A DNA stretch of 64,000 nucleotides from an uncultured Eubacteriales bacterium. GTDB lineage: Bacteria > Bacillota > Clostridia > Oscillospirales > Acutalibacteraceae. Positions 1 through 7,490 of this stretch are shown piece by piece. Position 1 is the stretch's first letter. Each line of letters opens with the position of its first letter. The position numbers and the translations under genes were made by a program. The notes below the pieces were generated by a model. That model was not told the DNA's origin, searched no databases, and saw only the letters and a list, made by a program, of their open reading frames with translations. The stretch is taken from NCBI GenBank assembly GCA_934647945.1, contig CAKUFK010000007.1:1-64000 (forward strand), read 5' to 3'.

Positions 1-137
1 TCGTCAGGGCTCAGGCCGTCCTTGATCTCGCTGTAATCCACCCAGCTTTGAGCACTGCCGCTTGCCGCGTAATACGACGCCTCGTCCTTGGCCGTCTCAT
101 CATAGACGCCGAACGATATACGCGCGCCCGTAGGCAT
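1..137 (-). CDS. Phage tail structural protein, cut by the window edge
   Basis: Only the first 45 codons are present; the gene runs off the left edge. It begins at an ATG with an AGAGGTGAT ribosome binding site and directly follows the tail protein at 143-520. The visible N-terminus (MPTGARISFGVYDETAKDEA) is not enough to name a family. Its position downstream of the tape measure gene is where siphophages encode distal tail, tail-tip or host-contact proteins, so a tail-tip role is an inference from gene order only. Confidence 0.55.
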   Translation of the reverse strand, partial: MPTGARISFGVYDETAKDEASYYAASGSAQSWVDYSEIKDGLSPD

Positions 138-142
138 GGATA

Positions 143-520
143 TCACCTCTCAATAACCGACACTTTAAAGCTTTTCCAGCGCGACTGACACCCTTGCCCC
201 ATATCCCAATAGGATAGCATGGTCACACTCATGTCTCCGATGTACCCTTGAAACGTATGAGATGTCCCATCGGGATTCGGAACGGTAAAGTTTGCAAATT
301 CAGGCAGAGACGCAAACAGGTTCCACATGGAGATGAACTCATCGTTATCCGGCATGTATGGCCAGGATAGGGTGTATTTGATCTTTTTGGCCGCAATTTC
401 CCGATGAAGTATTCCATTCATGTCACGTTCCGCATATTTATCCAGGACGCTATACACCACATCGACGCCGGCTGGGTTTATGATCCAAGTCCCGTTTACG
501 GTCACCATATTTTTGGCCAC
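143..520 (-). CDS. Phage distal tail-like protein (DUF6711-like)
   Basis: A 125-residue protein with an N-terminal VTVNGTWIINPAGVDV segment and several Trp/Tyr residues, resembling the DUF6711 family found after tape measure genes in Clostridia siphophages. The start is GTG, 9 bases after a GGTGG ribosome binding site inside the end of the tape measure gene, so the two are probably translationally coupled. It likely sits at the tail tip. The family match is from memory of the sequence pattern; the position supports it. Confidence 0.6.
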   Translation of the reverse strand: MAKNMVTVNGTWIINPAGVDVVYSVLDKYAERDMNGILHREIAAKKIKYTLSWPYMPDNDEFISMWNLFASLPEFANFTVPNPDGTSHTFQGYIGDMSVTMLSYWDMGQGCQSRWKSFKVSVIER

Positions 521-524
521 ATTA

Positions 525-3131
525 TCAAACCACCTTTACGATCGTTCGTCCGGACCGACGATCCTCTGCCTGCAAAAACGGGTGGAGGGCCCGCGCTGCG
601 CTGGATCCTTCCACTTCTAGTGTCATGCCGTTCCGCAAAAGTGAAACGATCTCCAGCAGCGCCTCGAGCATTCCTGGCATCAGACCGTCATCCTCACCGG
701 CAGAAACGGACGCCATAGAATAGGATCCTGTTTCTGTGGCCGAGCCCCGCCTGACCTGTTCCAGCGCTGGCATCTGTACCGCCGCGGTCAGATCCGGAAC
801 CGTTTTGCCCATCATCTTCTCGACGGTGCCCATCTCATCGGCAAACCCTTCACCTATACCGAGCGCCATATTCGCGCCGATGACGTCAGCAAAAACTTTA
901 GACGGAGAATGGATGCCAAAGAGGCCCTTGAACCCGTCCAGCAGCTTTCCTCCGGCTTCCTTGATGGCGCCACCGATGTTCTTGACACCTTCAACAAGCC
1001 CGTTTCCGATCCCGGAAATGATATCTTTACCGACCTTTAGCCAATCCGTATTGATAATCCCGTCCACGATGGCTTTCACAACCTTGGGCAGGGCTAACAC
1101 GAGTTCTGGTATTGCTTTGATGAGTCCTTCGGCAAGGGCCATGATGAGATCAAGAGCGCACTCAAAAATCTCTCCGAGATTGTTAACCAAGTATCCCACA
1201 AGCCCGCCGACCACGTTGATGGCACAGTCCAGCAGTTTTGGGATAGCGTTTACCGTTCCCTCTATAAGGGACCGGATGATGTTCGGAGCCATTTCTATGA
1301 TAATCGGCAGAGCATTGATGATGCCCTGAGCCAGAGATTCGATCAGCAGGATGGCCGAGTCCACCAGCATGGGCACATTGTTTGCCAGCCCTTGCACCAG
1401 TGTGAGAACGCACTCCACGGCCATTGGGATGAGGCTCGGGAGCGTGGCGGATATGCCGTTAATCAGCTCCAGCAGGATCGTGATGCCTGACTGCAGTATC
1501 ACGGGGAGATTGTCTCTGAGACCCTGCATCATCGTCATAATGGCCTGCTGCGCTACGGGGATGATATCGGGCATCCGCTCCGACATACCGGTTATAACGT
1601 TGGCCAGGATGGCCACGCCGGTGGCAATCAGCTGCGGACTGTAGGTCAAAAACCAGGTGATCAGGGTTGTAAGGATGTCTGTCACCGCTGCGCCAATATC
1701 GGGCACCGCCTTTTTCAGCCCGTCAAGCAGGGCAGATAGTATGCCGGTGCCGGATTGGATAATTTCCGGAAGGTGATCCCGTATACCGCTGGCAAACGCT
1801 TTGATGACTGCCACGGCCCCCTTGGCAAAACCGGGGGCGGCCTCCTTGAGCTTGGTTAGGATTGCCGCTATGGCTGGGCCAATACCAGCGGCCAGTTTCG
1901 TCAGCATGTCCGATACGGTTTTACCAAAATCTTTTGCGTCGCCATACGACGCACCGTCCAGCGCATCGAGGTCTACACCCGCATCCTCTTTCCCGGAGCC
2001 GCCGAGAATGTTAAGCTCGTCGAATCCAGCCAGTGCGCCGGCCGTTTTTTTAGCTTCTTTGGTTGCCGCTTGCATCTTTTTGGCGGATGCAGCAGCCTGG
2101 GCGTATGTCTGCCCAAAAAGACCGGCCGTCGCCGCCGCGATACGCTGGGATACAGCCGCAAAGCCGGAGGCCAGGGCGTTGAGGGCAGGCTGTACGGCCT
2201 GGACGATCGGAGTAAACGCCGTCAGCAAATTGGCCTTGATGAGGTTGAGTGACGCCGCAAACTCCTTGTTTTGGCCCACGGCGTCCCCGATCAGGGACTT
2301 GATTCCACGGAAGGCCGCATACAGCCCCGCCATGAGAAAAGCGGACTTAAAGGCGCTTTTAACGCTTCTGGACAGCCCGTTGACCCGTCTGCCGATGTCC
2401 TTCAGGTGTCTGCCTGCGGATTTCCCGGCGCCCTTGAAGGCGTCGCTCACCTTTTTCCGAACGGACGTCATGGCCTTGCCCACAGCTCCCGAAGACCGGT
2501 TGGCATCCGCCTGGATTTGCCCGGAGCTGCCGGACGACGCCTTGCGGATCGCCGCCTCCGTCTGATTGACGGATTGCTGCAGGGATACCATTCTAGCCTG
2601 TACGGCGGTGATCTGGGAGTCGATCTCCCTGGCCGCGCCACTGTCGGCCCCTTTGGAATTAGCGGTCTCGTTATACTGGGCGGTCAGGGCTTTCAGCTTG
2701 GCCTCCTGCTCCCCCAGCTGTGCATTGACGATGTCCAGCTTTTGCCTGAGCAGCTCCACCCTGTCGACGGCGACCGTGAACATATCGCCGATTTTTGCCG
2801 GCTGCGGGCGATTTTCAGCCCCGTATGGGTCTGCCGTCATCTGGCTGGCAAGCGCCGATTTTTTGACGACCGGTGCACGGAACTCCGGGTTGAGCCTCGC
2901 CAACTCTTCAGCGGTCATCTCCGTCCAGCTTTTGACCTTGCCGACCGATTCCCCGATCCGCCGGTCTACTTCGTCCATGGGCCTCTTGATGGCATCGGCC
3001 ACATTCTGCCCGACGCGGGAAAAGGCGGAGCCGGCCGCCTGCTCGCCGCTCTTCGCCGCGGCCCGGAGCTGCTTGACAATGGTGTTTTGGATCTCAAGGT
3101 CAAGGGATACCGCTCCTACTGACATGCTCAT
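525..3131 (-). CDS. Phage tail tape measure protein
   Basis: An 868-residue protein that sets tail length and is threaded through the tail tube. Residues 1-250 are charged and partly coiled-coil; a hydrophobic stretch begins near 255. The middle (about 400-720) is a series of amphipathic and hydrophobic repeats built around units such as ILSALLDGL and IIEMAPNIIRSLIEG. The signature GIHSPSKVFADVIG with the following GIGEGF near 760-790 is typical of Firmicutes tape measure proteins. At 868 residues it predicts a rather short tail. The start overlaps the preceding chaperone-like gene by 4 bases. Confidence 0.92.
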   Translation of the reverse strand: MSMSVGAVSLDLEIQNTIVKQLRAAAKSGEQAAGSAFSRVGQNVADAIKRPMDEVDRRIGESVGKVKSWTEMTAEELARLNPEFRAPVVKKSALASQMTADPYGAENRPQPAKIGDMFTVAVDRVELLRQKLDIVNAQLGEQEAKLKALTAQYNETANSKGADSGAAREIDSQITAVQARMVSLQQSVNQTEAAIRKASSGSSGQIQADANRSSGAVGKAMTSVRKKVSDAFKGAGKSAGRHLKDIGRRVNGLSRSVKSAFKSAFLMAGLYAAFRGIKSLIGDAVGQNKEFAASLNLIKANLLTAFTPIVQAVQPALNALASGFAAVSQRIAAATAGLFGQTYAQAAASAKKMQAATKEAKKTAGALAGFDELNILGGSGKEDAGVDLDALDGASYGDAKDFGKTVSDMLTKLAAGIGPAIAAILTKLKEAAPGFAKGAVAVIKAFASGIRDHLPEIIQSGTGILSALLDGLKKAVPDIGAAVTDILTTLITWFLTYSPQLIATGVAILANVITGMSERMPDIIPVAQQAIMTMMQGLRDNLPVILQSGITILLELINGISATLPSLIPMAVECVLTLVQGLANNVPMLVDSAILLIESLAQGIINALPIIIEMAPNIIRSLIEGTVNAIPKLLDCAINVVGGLVGYLVNNLGEIFECALDLIMALAEGLIKAIPELVLALPKVVKAIVDGIINTDWLKVGKDIISGIGNGLVEGVKNIGGAIKEAGGKLLDGFKGLFGIHSPSKVFADVIGANMALGIGEGFADEMGTVEKMMGKTVPDLTAAVQMPALEQVRRGSATETGSYSMASVSAGEDDGLMPGMLEALLEIVSLLRNGMTLEVEGSSAARALHPFLQAEDRRSGRTIVKVV

Positions 3132-3493
3132 GCCCCGCTAACCTCCTTTCCGCACAACGTCGCCAGCGCCCGCTGCAGAGCCATCTGGTCACGGGCCTTG
3201 GCCGTATTTCGGTGCCGCGCCCACTCCGACCGGATCCGTTTCTGGTCCGGGGTAAACCGCCGGATCACATCCGGATCGGATTCGGACCGTATGGACACCA
3301 CGCGTCCCAGGGGCGTGTCCTCCATCAGCCCGCCAACTAGCTTAGACCAGTCTGCAAAAGAAAGGCTGTCCTGATCGGACGGCAACACTCCGTATTGCTT
3401 AGCGATGCTCTGCTCGATCAGCACCCGGTCATGCTCCAGGTCATACCACACATCCTCATTGGGAGCCCGCCTGCTGAAATCGGGCGTCAACAA
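3128..3493 (-). CDS. Tail assembly chaperone, Gp15-like
   Basis: A 121-residue protein resembling the Bacteriophage Gp15 family, encoded just before the tape measure gene as usual for the second tail assembly chaperone. It overlaps the upstream chaperone gene by 38 bases. The first in-frame start is TTG, 9 bases after GGGGAGG, so independent coupled initiation is possible. In many phages this pair is joined by programmed frameshifting; here the second frame lies +1 (equivalently -2) from the first. A conserved D-x-x-Y-D-L-x-H-D-x-V region is visible at residues 14-25. Confidence 0.75.
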   Translation of the reverse strand: MLTPDFSRRAPNEDVWYDLEHDRVLIEQSIAKQYGVLPSDQDSLSFADWSKLVGGLMEDTPLGRVVSIRSESDPDVIRRFTPDQKRIRSEWARHRNTAKARDQMALQRALATLCGKEVSGA

Positions 3494-3758
3494 CGTCCTC
3501 GTCCTCCCCGGTCATAGCCGCGACGACCACCTTGACCAGTTGCACATACGCCGCGAACGGAATATCCTGCTCATCGATTTCCTTGGCGGCCTTATCGCCG
3601 AAGGCCAGTTTCAGGATCGCGTCCATATCGTCCTGATCAATCTTCATCAGCTTTTTGACTGTACTGGTTCGGCTGTCCACCGGATACACCTTGTCCCCGA
3701 TCCGGATTTCCGGCGTGTTGGTCAGCAGCTTGCCGTCTATGGTATAGAGCTTGCCCAT
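3456..3758 (-). CDS. Tail assembly chaperone, first protein
   Basis: A 100-residue acidic protein (MGKLYTIDGKLLTNTPEIRI) between the major tail protein and the Gp15-like gene, the place of the Gp14/gpG-type tail chaperone that binds the tape measure protein. Its C-terminal segment GEDEDVVDARFQQ lies in the region shared with the next gene. The ribosome binding site is GGAGGAA shortly before the ATG. Function is inferred from gene order and size; no catalytic motif is seen or expected. Confidence 0.7.
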   Translation of the reverse strand: MGKLYTIDGKLLTNTPEIRIGDKVYPVDSRTSTVKKLMKIDQDDMDAILKLAFGDKAAKEIDEQDIPFAAYVQLVKVVVAAMTGEDEDVVDARFQQAGSQ

Positions 3759-3813
3759 CGTCGATTCCTCCTGTAAGTGCGGCCCCCGCCATCACCGACG
3801 GGGGCCGTATTGT

Positions 3814-4260
3814 TTAAGCGCTGGCAGGCGTGTAAGTGGGTTTCCCGTGGCTCATCACATCAAACTCCAGGACGGCCACGTTGGTGCTGTCGCCGCCACC
3901 AATGGCAGTTACGTTGATTACTGCTTCCATTTCCAGCTTGTCTCCGTTGGGGAAGGCCCACTCGAATTTGGTGTCGCAGTCGGTCCCGGACTTCCAGGCC
4001 AGCCCCGCTATATAGGCGTTGCCCGGATCACTGGGACAGAGCTTGCCGGATAGGCTGATGGTCAACGCCTTACCGGTGGTCATTCGTTTTGTCCAGCCCT
4101 CCGCTTCCATGGGCTTCCATTCCTCTACGTTGCCGTCAATGGACACAGAAAAGCTTTCCATTTCCGCGACTGTCACCATGTCGGCCGCCTCGCTGCTTCG
4201 CCCCGCTTTGCCGACCTTGAACACATTGTCGAAAACCGGGAACACTCCGGTATTAGCCAT
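3814..4260 (-). CDS. Phage major tail tube protein
   Basis: A 148-residue protein beginning MANTGVFPVFDNVFKVG, which resembles Firmicutes 'phage tail tube protein' sequences. These polymerise into the inner tube of siphophage tails. I chose the ATG at 4260, which has an AAAGGA ribosome binding site; longer in-frame extensions run backwards through the preceding gene. The central WTKRMTTGKALTISLSGKL segment and the late FEWAFPNGDKLEMEAVINV segment are predicted beta-rich. The start overlaps the preceding completion-protein gene by 8 bases. Confidence 0.85.
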   Translation of the reverse strand: MANTGVFPVFDNVFKVGKAGRSSEAADMVTVAEMESFSVSIDGNVEEWKPMEAEGWTKRMTTGKALTISLSGKLCPSDPGNAYIAGLAWKSGTDCDTKFEWAFPNGDKLEMEAVINVTAIGGGDSTNVAVLEFDVMSHGKPTYTPASA

Positions 4261-4660
4261 TTTCTTCATTCCTTTCATATCGAATATGGATCCGGATAAC
4301 ATACTCACAGATCCGTCCCTCGCGGCCCGCCCATTCCGGCTGCTTTCCAGGGTCGGCGGATACGACCCGCACCCCATCCATGACGGTGCCGGACAGGCCA
4401 TGCAGCAAATCGTACAACTCCATAGCTTTGGCGCAGGCGGCGACCGGGCTGGTGGTCCAGTGTATCAGGACGACGTATGCGCGGTCCTGGTATTTTGTGT
4501 ATTTTCTGCCGCCGACACAGATTCGCTGGGTGCCGGAGGCTTTGCCGTCATACACGCCGATATACCGGTCCTGGTTTCCGTCTATGGCGCCGACCGCTAT
4601 CTGCCCGTCTCCGAGCTTCATCTGCTCCTTGAGCCAGTTCTTGAGGTTTTCCGCTGTCAC
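4253..4660 (-). CDS. Phage tail terminator / minor capsid protein 3-like
   Basis: A 135-residue protein similar to the Minor_capsid_3 family of Firmicutes phages, which acts at the top of the tail (terminator or completion role). It starts MTAENLKNWLKEQMK and has central RAYVVLIHWTTSP and C-terminal EYVIRIHIRYERN segments characteristic of tail terminators. It overlaps its neighbours on both sides (4 bases with the gene at 4657, 8 with the tail tube gene), so it sits in one tightly coupled late transcript. Confidence 0.7.
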   Translation of the reverse strand: MTAENLKNWLKEQMKLGDGQIAVGAIDGNQDRYIGVYDGKASGTQRICVGGRKYTKYQDRAYVVLIHWTTSPVAACAKAMELYDLLHGLSGTVMDGVRVVSADPGKQPEWAGREGRICEYVIRIHIRYERNEENG

Positions 4661-5031
4661 AGCTTCGCCTCCTTTTTGAGCAGGGATTCAAATGTTTCCC
4701 GGACAAAATCCTTCCTGTCCCCATCAATCCACGGCTCCAGCCATTCGCCGCCGGCATGGGGGTTGTTTGCCTTTTGGAAATTGTATTCCGGATGAAAATA
4801 CAGGCGGCGGGCCTGGGGGGACCCGGTGACAAGGGCGGCGTGGACGACGTCCCCGGATTGCCGCGCATCGGTGAAGGTATCAACGTTCTGCATGGTTCCG
4901 ACGTTGTACGGCATGACCTGTGCAGAAACCACGTCGGTGCGCAGCGCCTCCATCGTCAGCTCCGCAGACCGCAGGGCTGCCGCCTCCAGGTCTTGAAGCG
5001 CCCGTGGATCCAGGGTGATTGTTATACCCAT
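4657..5031 (-). CDS. Minor capsid protein 2-like head-tail joining protein
   Basis: A 124-residue protein, start ATG at 5031, sharing one base with the stop of the previous gene (TGATG). The segments SPQARRLYFHPEYNFQ and PHAGGEWLEPW are hallmarks of the small 'minor capsid protein' that joins head and tail in Firmicutes siphophages (HK97 gp10 or SPP1 gp17-like place). A longer open frame extends upstream in the same phase, but it overlaps the neighbouring gene and has no ribosome binding site. Confidence 0.75.
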   Translation of the reverse strand: MGITITLDPRALQDLEAAALRSAELTMEALRTDVVSAQVMPYNVGTMQNVDTFTDARQSGDVVHAALVTGSPQARRLYFHPEYNFQKANNPHAGGEWLEPWIDGDRKDFVRETFESLLKKEAKL

Positions 5032-5372
5032 CACATCAGCTCCAGTCTGGTATAGTTGACCGTCCCGTCCGGGTTGCGGGCGCGGGCGGCGGACTGGATC
5101 ACCCGCGGCGTGTCGCTGCCGGCGACGGTCACCGTGCCGGACAGCGTCTCCAGCTCCGGGGCGATGTCCCCGTTGAGCAGCACCGCCGCCTGTAGCCGGA
5201 TCAGACGGCGCTCGGCGTCCATGATCCACTTGTTCGCTTCCGCGTAATTGCCCATGGCCTCGATGACCCGGCCCTCCCTGGGGGTGCCGTCCTCGTTGAT
5301 CCCGGGCAGTTCCAGACGAATCGTGACCGGCGTCGTACACACGGCGTCCGGCACAAGCACCGGCCACATCAT
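5031..5372 (-). CDS. Putative minor capsid protein 1-like
   Basis: A 113-residue protein starting MMWPVLVPDAVCTTPVTIRL, matching the pattern of the Minor_capsid_1 family (head-completion or stopper role). The ATG at 5372 overlaps the preceding stop as ATGATGA, and a second ATG three bases later is also usable, so initiation is probably by coupling. Upstream in-frame Arg-rich sequence was excluded because it lies within the preceding connector gene. Confidence 0.72.
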   Translation of the reverse strand: MMWPVLVPDAVCTTPVTIRLELPGINEDGTPREGRVIEAMGNYAEANKWIMDAERRLIRLQAAVLLNGDIAPELETLSGTVTVAGSDTPRVIQSAARARNPDGTVNYTRLELM

Positions 5373-5743
5373 CGGCCCACCCCCCGGTACGTCAGCCCCG
5401 TCTGCCTCAGCAGCGATAGAACGGACGGAGCGGCGTATACGCCGCCGACGCATTGTACCGCTTCTTTATCCCAGCTCATGGACACACCGTTGACGGAGTA
5501 GGACGCCAGGGGATTTTCCAGCTGATCGCCGTATTGCGCCCGGAAGTCGGCCTGACGGACAACCGCCAGCTTGACCAGCTCCCGCTGAAAATTCGTGAGC
5601 GCGTCGACACCCGCGGCACGGACACGGCAATAGGTCAGGCTGTCGATATCGCGCTCCGCGTCCTCCAGCGCCTGCGTCAGCTGACCCTCCGCCACCGCAT
5701 GGTCACGACTTAGCGCCATATACTCGTCCGCGCTCACATACAT
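5369..5743 (-). CDS. Head-tail connector (adaptor) protein
   Basis: A 124-residue, mostly helical protein in the place of HK97 gp6 / SPP1 gp15 adaptors, between capsid and minor capsid genes. It has ERDIDSLTYCRV and FQRELVKLAVVRQADF helices and ends with a flexible SVLSLLRQTGLTYRG tail, typical of adaptors that dock on the portal. Two ATGs lie six bases apart; the one at 5743 is preferred because it is 7 bases from GGAGG, while the one at 5749 is only one base away. Confidence 0.72.
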   Translation of the reverse strand: MYVSADEYMALSRDHAVAEGQLTQALEDAERDIDSLTYCRVRAAGVDALTNFQRELVKLAVVRQADFRAQYGDQLENPLASYSVNGVSMSWDKEAVQCVGGVYAAPSVLSLLRQTGLTYRGVGR

Positions 5744-5745
5744 GG

Positions 5746-5892
5746 TCATCCCTCCGTTTTGTTCTCCGGCTTCGGCTTCCTCGGACCCTTGCCGGCCACC
5801 GCCTCATACCGCTCATCCTTCGACAGCGCGGCCTCGGCCTCCGGGGACAACGGCTCCAGGACCACACCGGTTTCAGTGTTACGATATTTCAC
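5746..5892 (-). CDS. Small phage protein after the capsid gene
   Basis: A 48-residue reading frame starting with GTG at 5892, 8 bases after a GGAGG located in the last codons of the capsid gene. The product (GTG-KYRNTETGVVLEPLSP..., ending KPKPENKTEG) is acidic, then basic and Pro/Lys-rich. Small proteins of this size with a 'VVLEP' type N-terminus are common between capsid and connector genes in Firmicutes phages; their function is unknown. The stop overlaps the connector's ribosome binding site and first ATG, implying coupled translation. Confidence 0.7.
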   Translation of the reverse strand: MKYRNTETGVVLEPLSPEAEAALSKDERYEAVAGKGPRKPKPENKTEG

Positions 5893-5895
5893 GGC

Positions 5896-6741
5896 TTACG
5901 CCTCCGCCCATTTTAGGATGAGGTCAGGGGTCAGCGCCTTGGTCCCGTAGTCGTAGAACAGGGACACCGCCATATCGTTGGACAGCGGGATTTTCTCCGG
6001 CTCTCCATACGGATAGGTCACTACCGGCTGGGCGACGGATCCGAAGATCATCAGCAGGGCATTTGTTTTGGCAGGGAGACGGGTACAGCTATACACCCGC
6101 ACACCGTGATACATGCCGAATTCTTCTCCCGCCGTATCGACATTCGGGTTGGATTGGGTATCCAGGAAGGTCCTGATTTCACCGTATTTGGCCGGGGAAA
6201 GCACACAGGCCATCAGGTCGCGATCCACGCCGTCGGTGTTGTCGTTTTTGGTGGTTTCCAGCGTCTGGACCATCGATTCCAGAACGCCCTGGATTTCCGT
6301 CACTCCGGACGCGGGCGTGAAGGCGGTGCCCTCGGTAGCCGCCTGGGCAAAAAAGGCGGAATCCAGTTCCCGGATCATGGACTGGGCGTGATTATCCGCC
6401 CGCCGGCGCATGATATCCGCCACGCCGAAGGTGTCCAGGTCGAACTTTGCCACTTCCTCCACGATTTCCTTGTGGGTTGACAGATTGACGGTGACCGGCT
6501 TGACGGTGATCTTGTCGCCCGCTCCGGCGGTTCTGGCTGTGCCGTAATCCTTGGAAGCGGCATTGGTAAACCGCGAAAATTCCACCGAACCGGCAGCAGG
6601 ATTGCCGCTGTACTGGTTGGATTTGAGGGCCGTGGACAGAGCCCCCTTCTGTACGTTTTCGATCACCAGGCCGTAAATTTCGGCCAGGGTCGCGGGAGTG
6701 CTGGTGCCCGACAACAGACTGATTGCGTTTGTTCTCGCCAT
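5896..6741 (-). CDS. Phage major capsid protein (HK97 fold)
   Basis: A 281-residue protein starting MARTNAISLLSGTSTPATLA. The pattern VKPVTVNLSTHKEIVEEVAKFDL followed by a long helix with DNHAQSMIRELDSAFF, then PAKYGEIRTFLDTQ and GMYHGVRVYSCTRLP, is that of HK97-fold capsid proteins. It is preceded by a separate scaffold-like gene, so it lacks the N-terminal delta domain of HK97 itself. The ribosome binding site AAAGGAT is correctly placed before the ATG. Confidence 0.9.
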   Translation of the reverse strand: MARTNAISLLSGTSTPATLAEIYGLVIENVQKGALSTALKSNQYSGNPAAGSVEFSRFTNAASKDYGTARTAGAGDKITVKPVTVNLSTHKEIVEEVAKFDLDTFGVADIMRRRADNHAQSMIRELDSAFFAQAATEGTAFTPASGVTEIQGVLESMVQTLETTKNDNTDGVDRDLMACVLSPAKYGEIRTFLDTQSNPNVDTAGEEFGMYHGVRVYSCTRLPAKTNALLMIFGSVAQPVVTYPYGEPEKIPLSNDMAVSLFYDYGTKALTPDLILKWAEA

Positions 6742-6764
6742 GGTTCATTCATCCTTTCTCTTTA

Positions 6765-7208
6765 TCAAAATATGACCTTGCCTGCCAGGGCCCCTTTCGC
6801 CTCCGGCTTCTTGTCCTGTTCATCCGCACCAGCTTTGTCTGGTGCCTTCTGCGCTGCCCCGGCTTTCCATTCCGGGTGGCGTTCCATGACCTCTTTGAGA
6901 GCCGCCGATATGGCCTTCTCGTCTGCCTCTTTGCCCTCCTGATCCAGCGCGTATACGGCCAGGATCACCGCGTCCGCCGCTTGCTTCGGGTCGATATCCG
7001 ACTGCACCGCCGCCAGCTGTGCGCGGGCAATTGTCAGTTCCCGGATCAGCTTCTCCTTCTCGGGATCCGCTTCCGTCATGGGGGCCTCCGGTTCCCCGGC
7101 ATGATCATCGGCTGCCGCTTCTTCCTCTTTCGGTTCCTCGGCGGCCGGGTCGGTCTCGGGTGTCTCCCCAGCGGGCTGCTCGACTTCTCTCTTCTCCTCT
7201 TCCTGCAT
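6765..7208 (-). CDS. Phage scaffolding protein
   Basis: A 147-residue, highly acidic protein whose first 60 residues are Glu/Ala/Pro-rich. A predicted helix or coiled coil (EKEKLIRELTIARAQLAAVQ) follows, and the C-terminus is Lys/Ala-rich. This profile and the position immediately upstream of the capsid gene fit a scaffold that guides procapsid assembly and binds the capsid by its basic C-terminus. No protease motif is seen. The ribosome binding site AAAGGAGGAAAGGACATG-type is strong. Confidence 0.8.
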   Translation of the reverse strand: MQEEEKREVEQPAGETPETDPAAEEPKEEEAAADDHAGEPEAPMTEADPEKEKLIRELTIARAQLAAVQSDIDPKQAADAVILAVYALDQEGKEADEKAISAALKEVMERHPEWKAGAAQKAPDKAGADEQDKKPEAKGALAGKVIF

Positions 7209-7231
7209 GTCCTTTCCTCCTTTTTTCTGAA

Positions 7232-7267
7232 AATAGGTATGAAAAAAGACGGTGCTTGCGCATCGCC
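7232..7267 (-). terminator. Possible weak intrinsic terminator before the scaffold gene
   Basis: On the minus strand GGCGATGC-GCAA-GCACCGTC forms an imperfect 8-bp hairpin (one mismatch, one G-U) directly followed by TTTTTT. It lies between the small gene at 7284-7490 and the scaffold gene and could lower read-through into capsid genes or define an RNA 3' end. Confidence 0.45.
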
Positions 7268-7283
7268 TTCAATCAACGGGGAT

Positions 7284-7490
7284 TCATTTTGTGGGTTCGT
7301 TGTGTTCCTCAATGCCGAGTTTCTCCATAGTTCGGCGGTGGATCCTTTCTGACCGCTCCCTAACTAACCGCCTGATTTCAGGATCCTTGTGAAACAACCA
7401 ATGCCACTCGTCTATATGGTCACTATCGTGAACCTCGTCGGCGAGCAGTTTCTTTACAACGTCAAGGCTTTCTGATGTATCGGAACCCAT
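7284..7490 (-). CDS. Small acidic protein partnered with the JAB-like head protein
   Basis: A 68-residue protein (MGSDTSESLDVVKKLLADEV..., with EWHWLFHKDPEIRRLV). The ATG at 7490 follows AGGGG by 9 bases, and the gene begins inside the last 29 bases of the minor head protein gene, so it is tightly coupled to it. No family is recognised. Because the upstream protein ends in a toxin-like JAB domain, an immunity role is possible by analogy with MuF-type polymorphic toxins. A head-assembly role is equally open. Confidence 0.65.
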   Translation of the reverse strand: MGSDTSESLDVVKKLLADEVHDSDHIDEWHWLFHKDPEIRRLVRERSERIHRRTMEKLGIEEHNEPTK

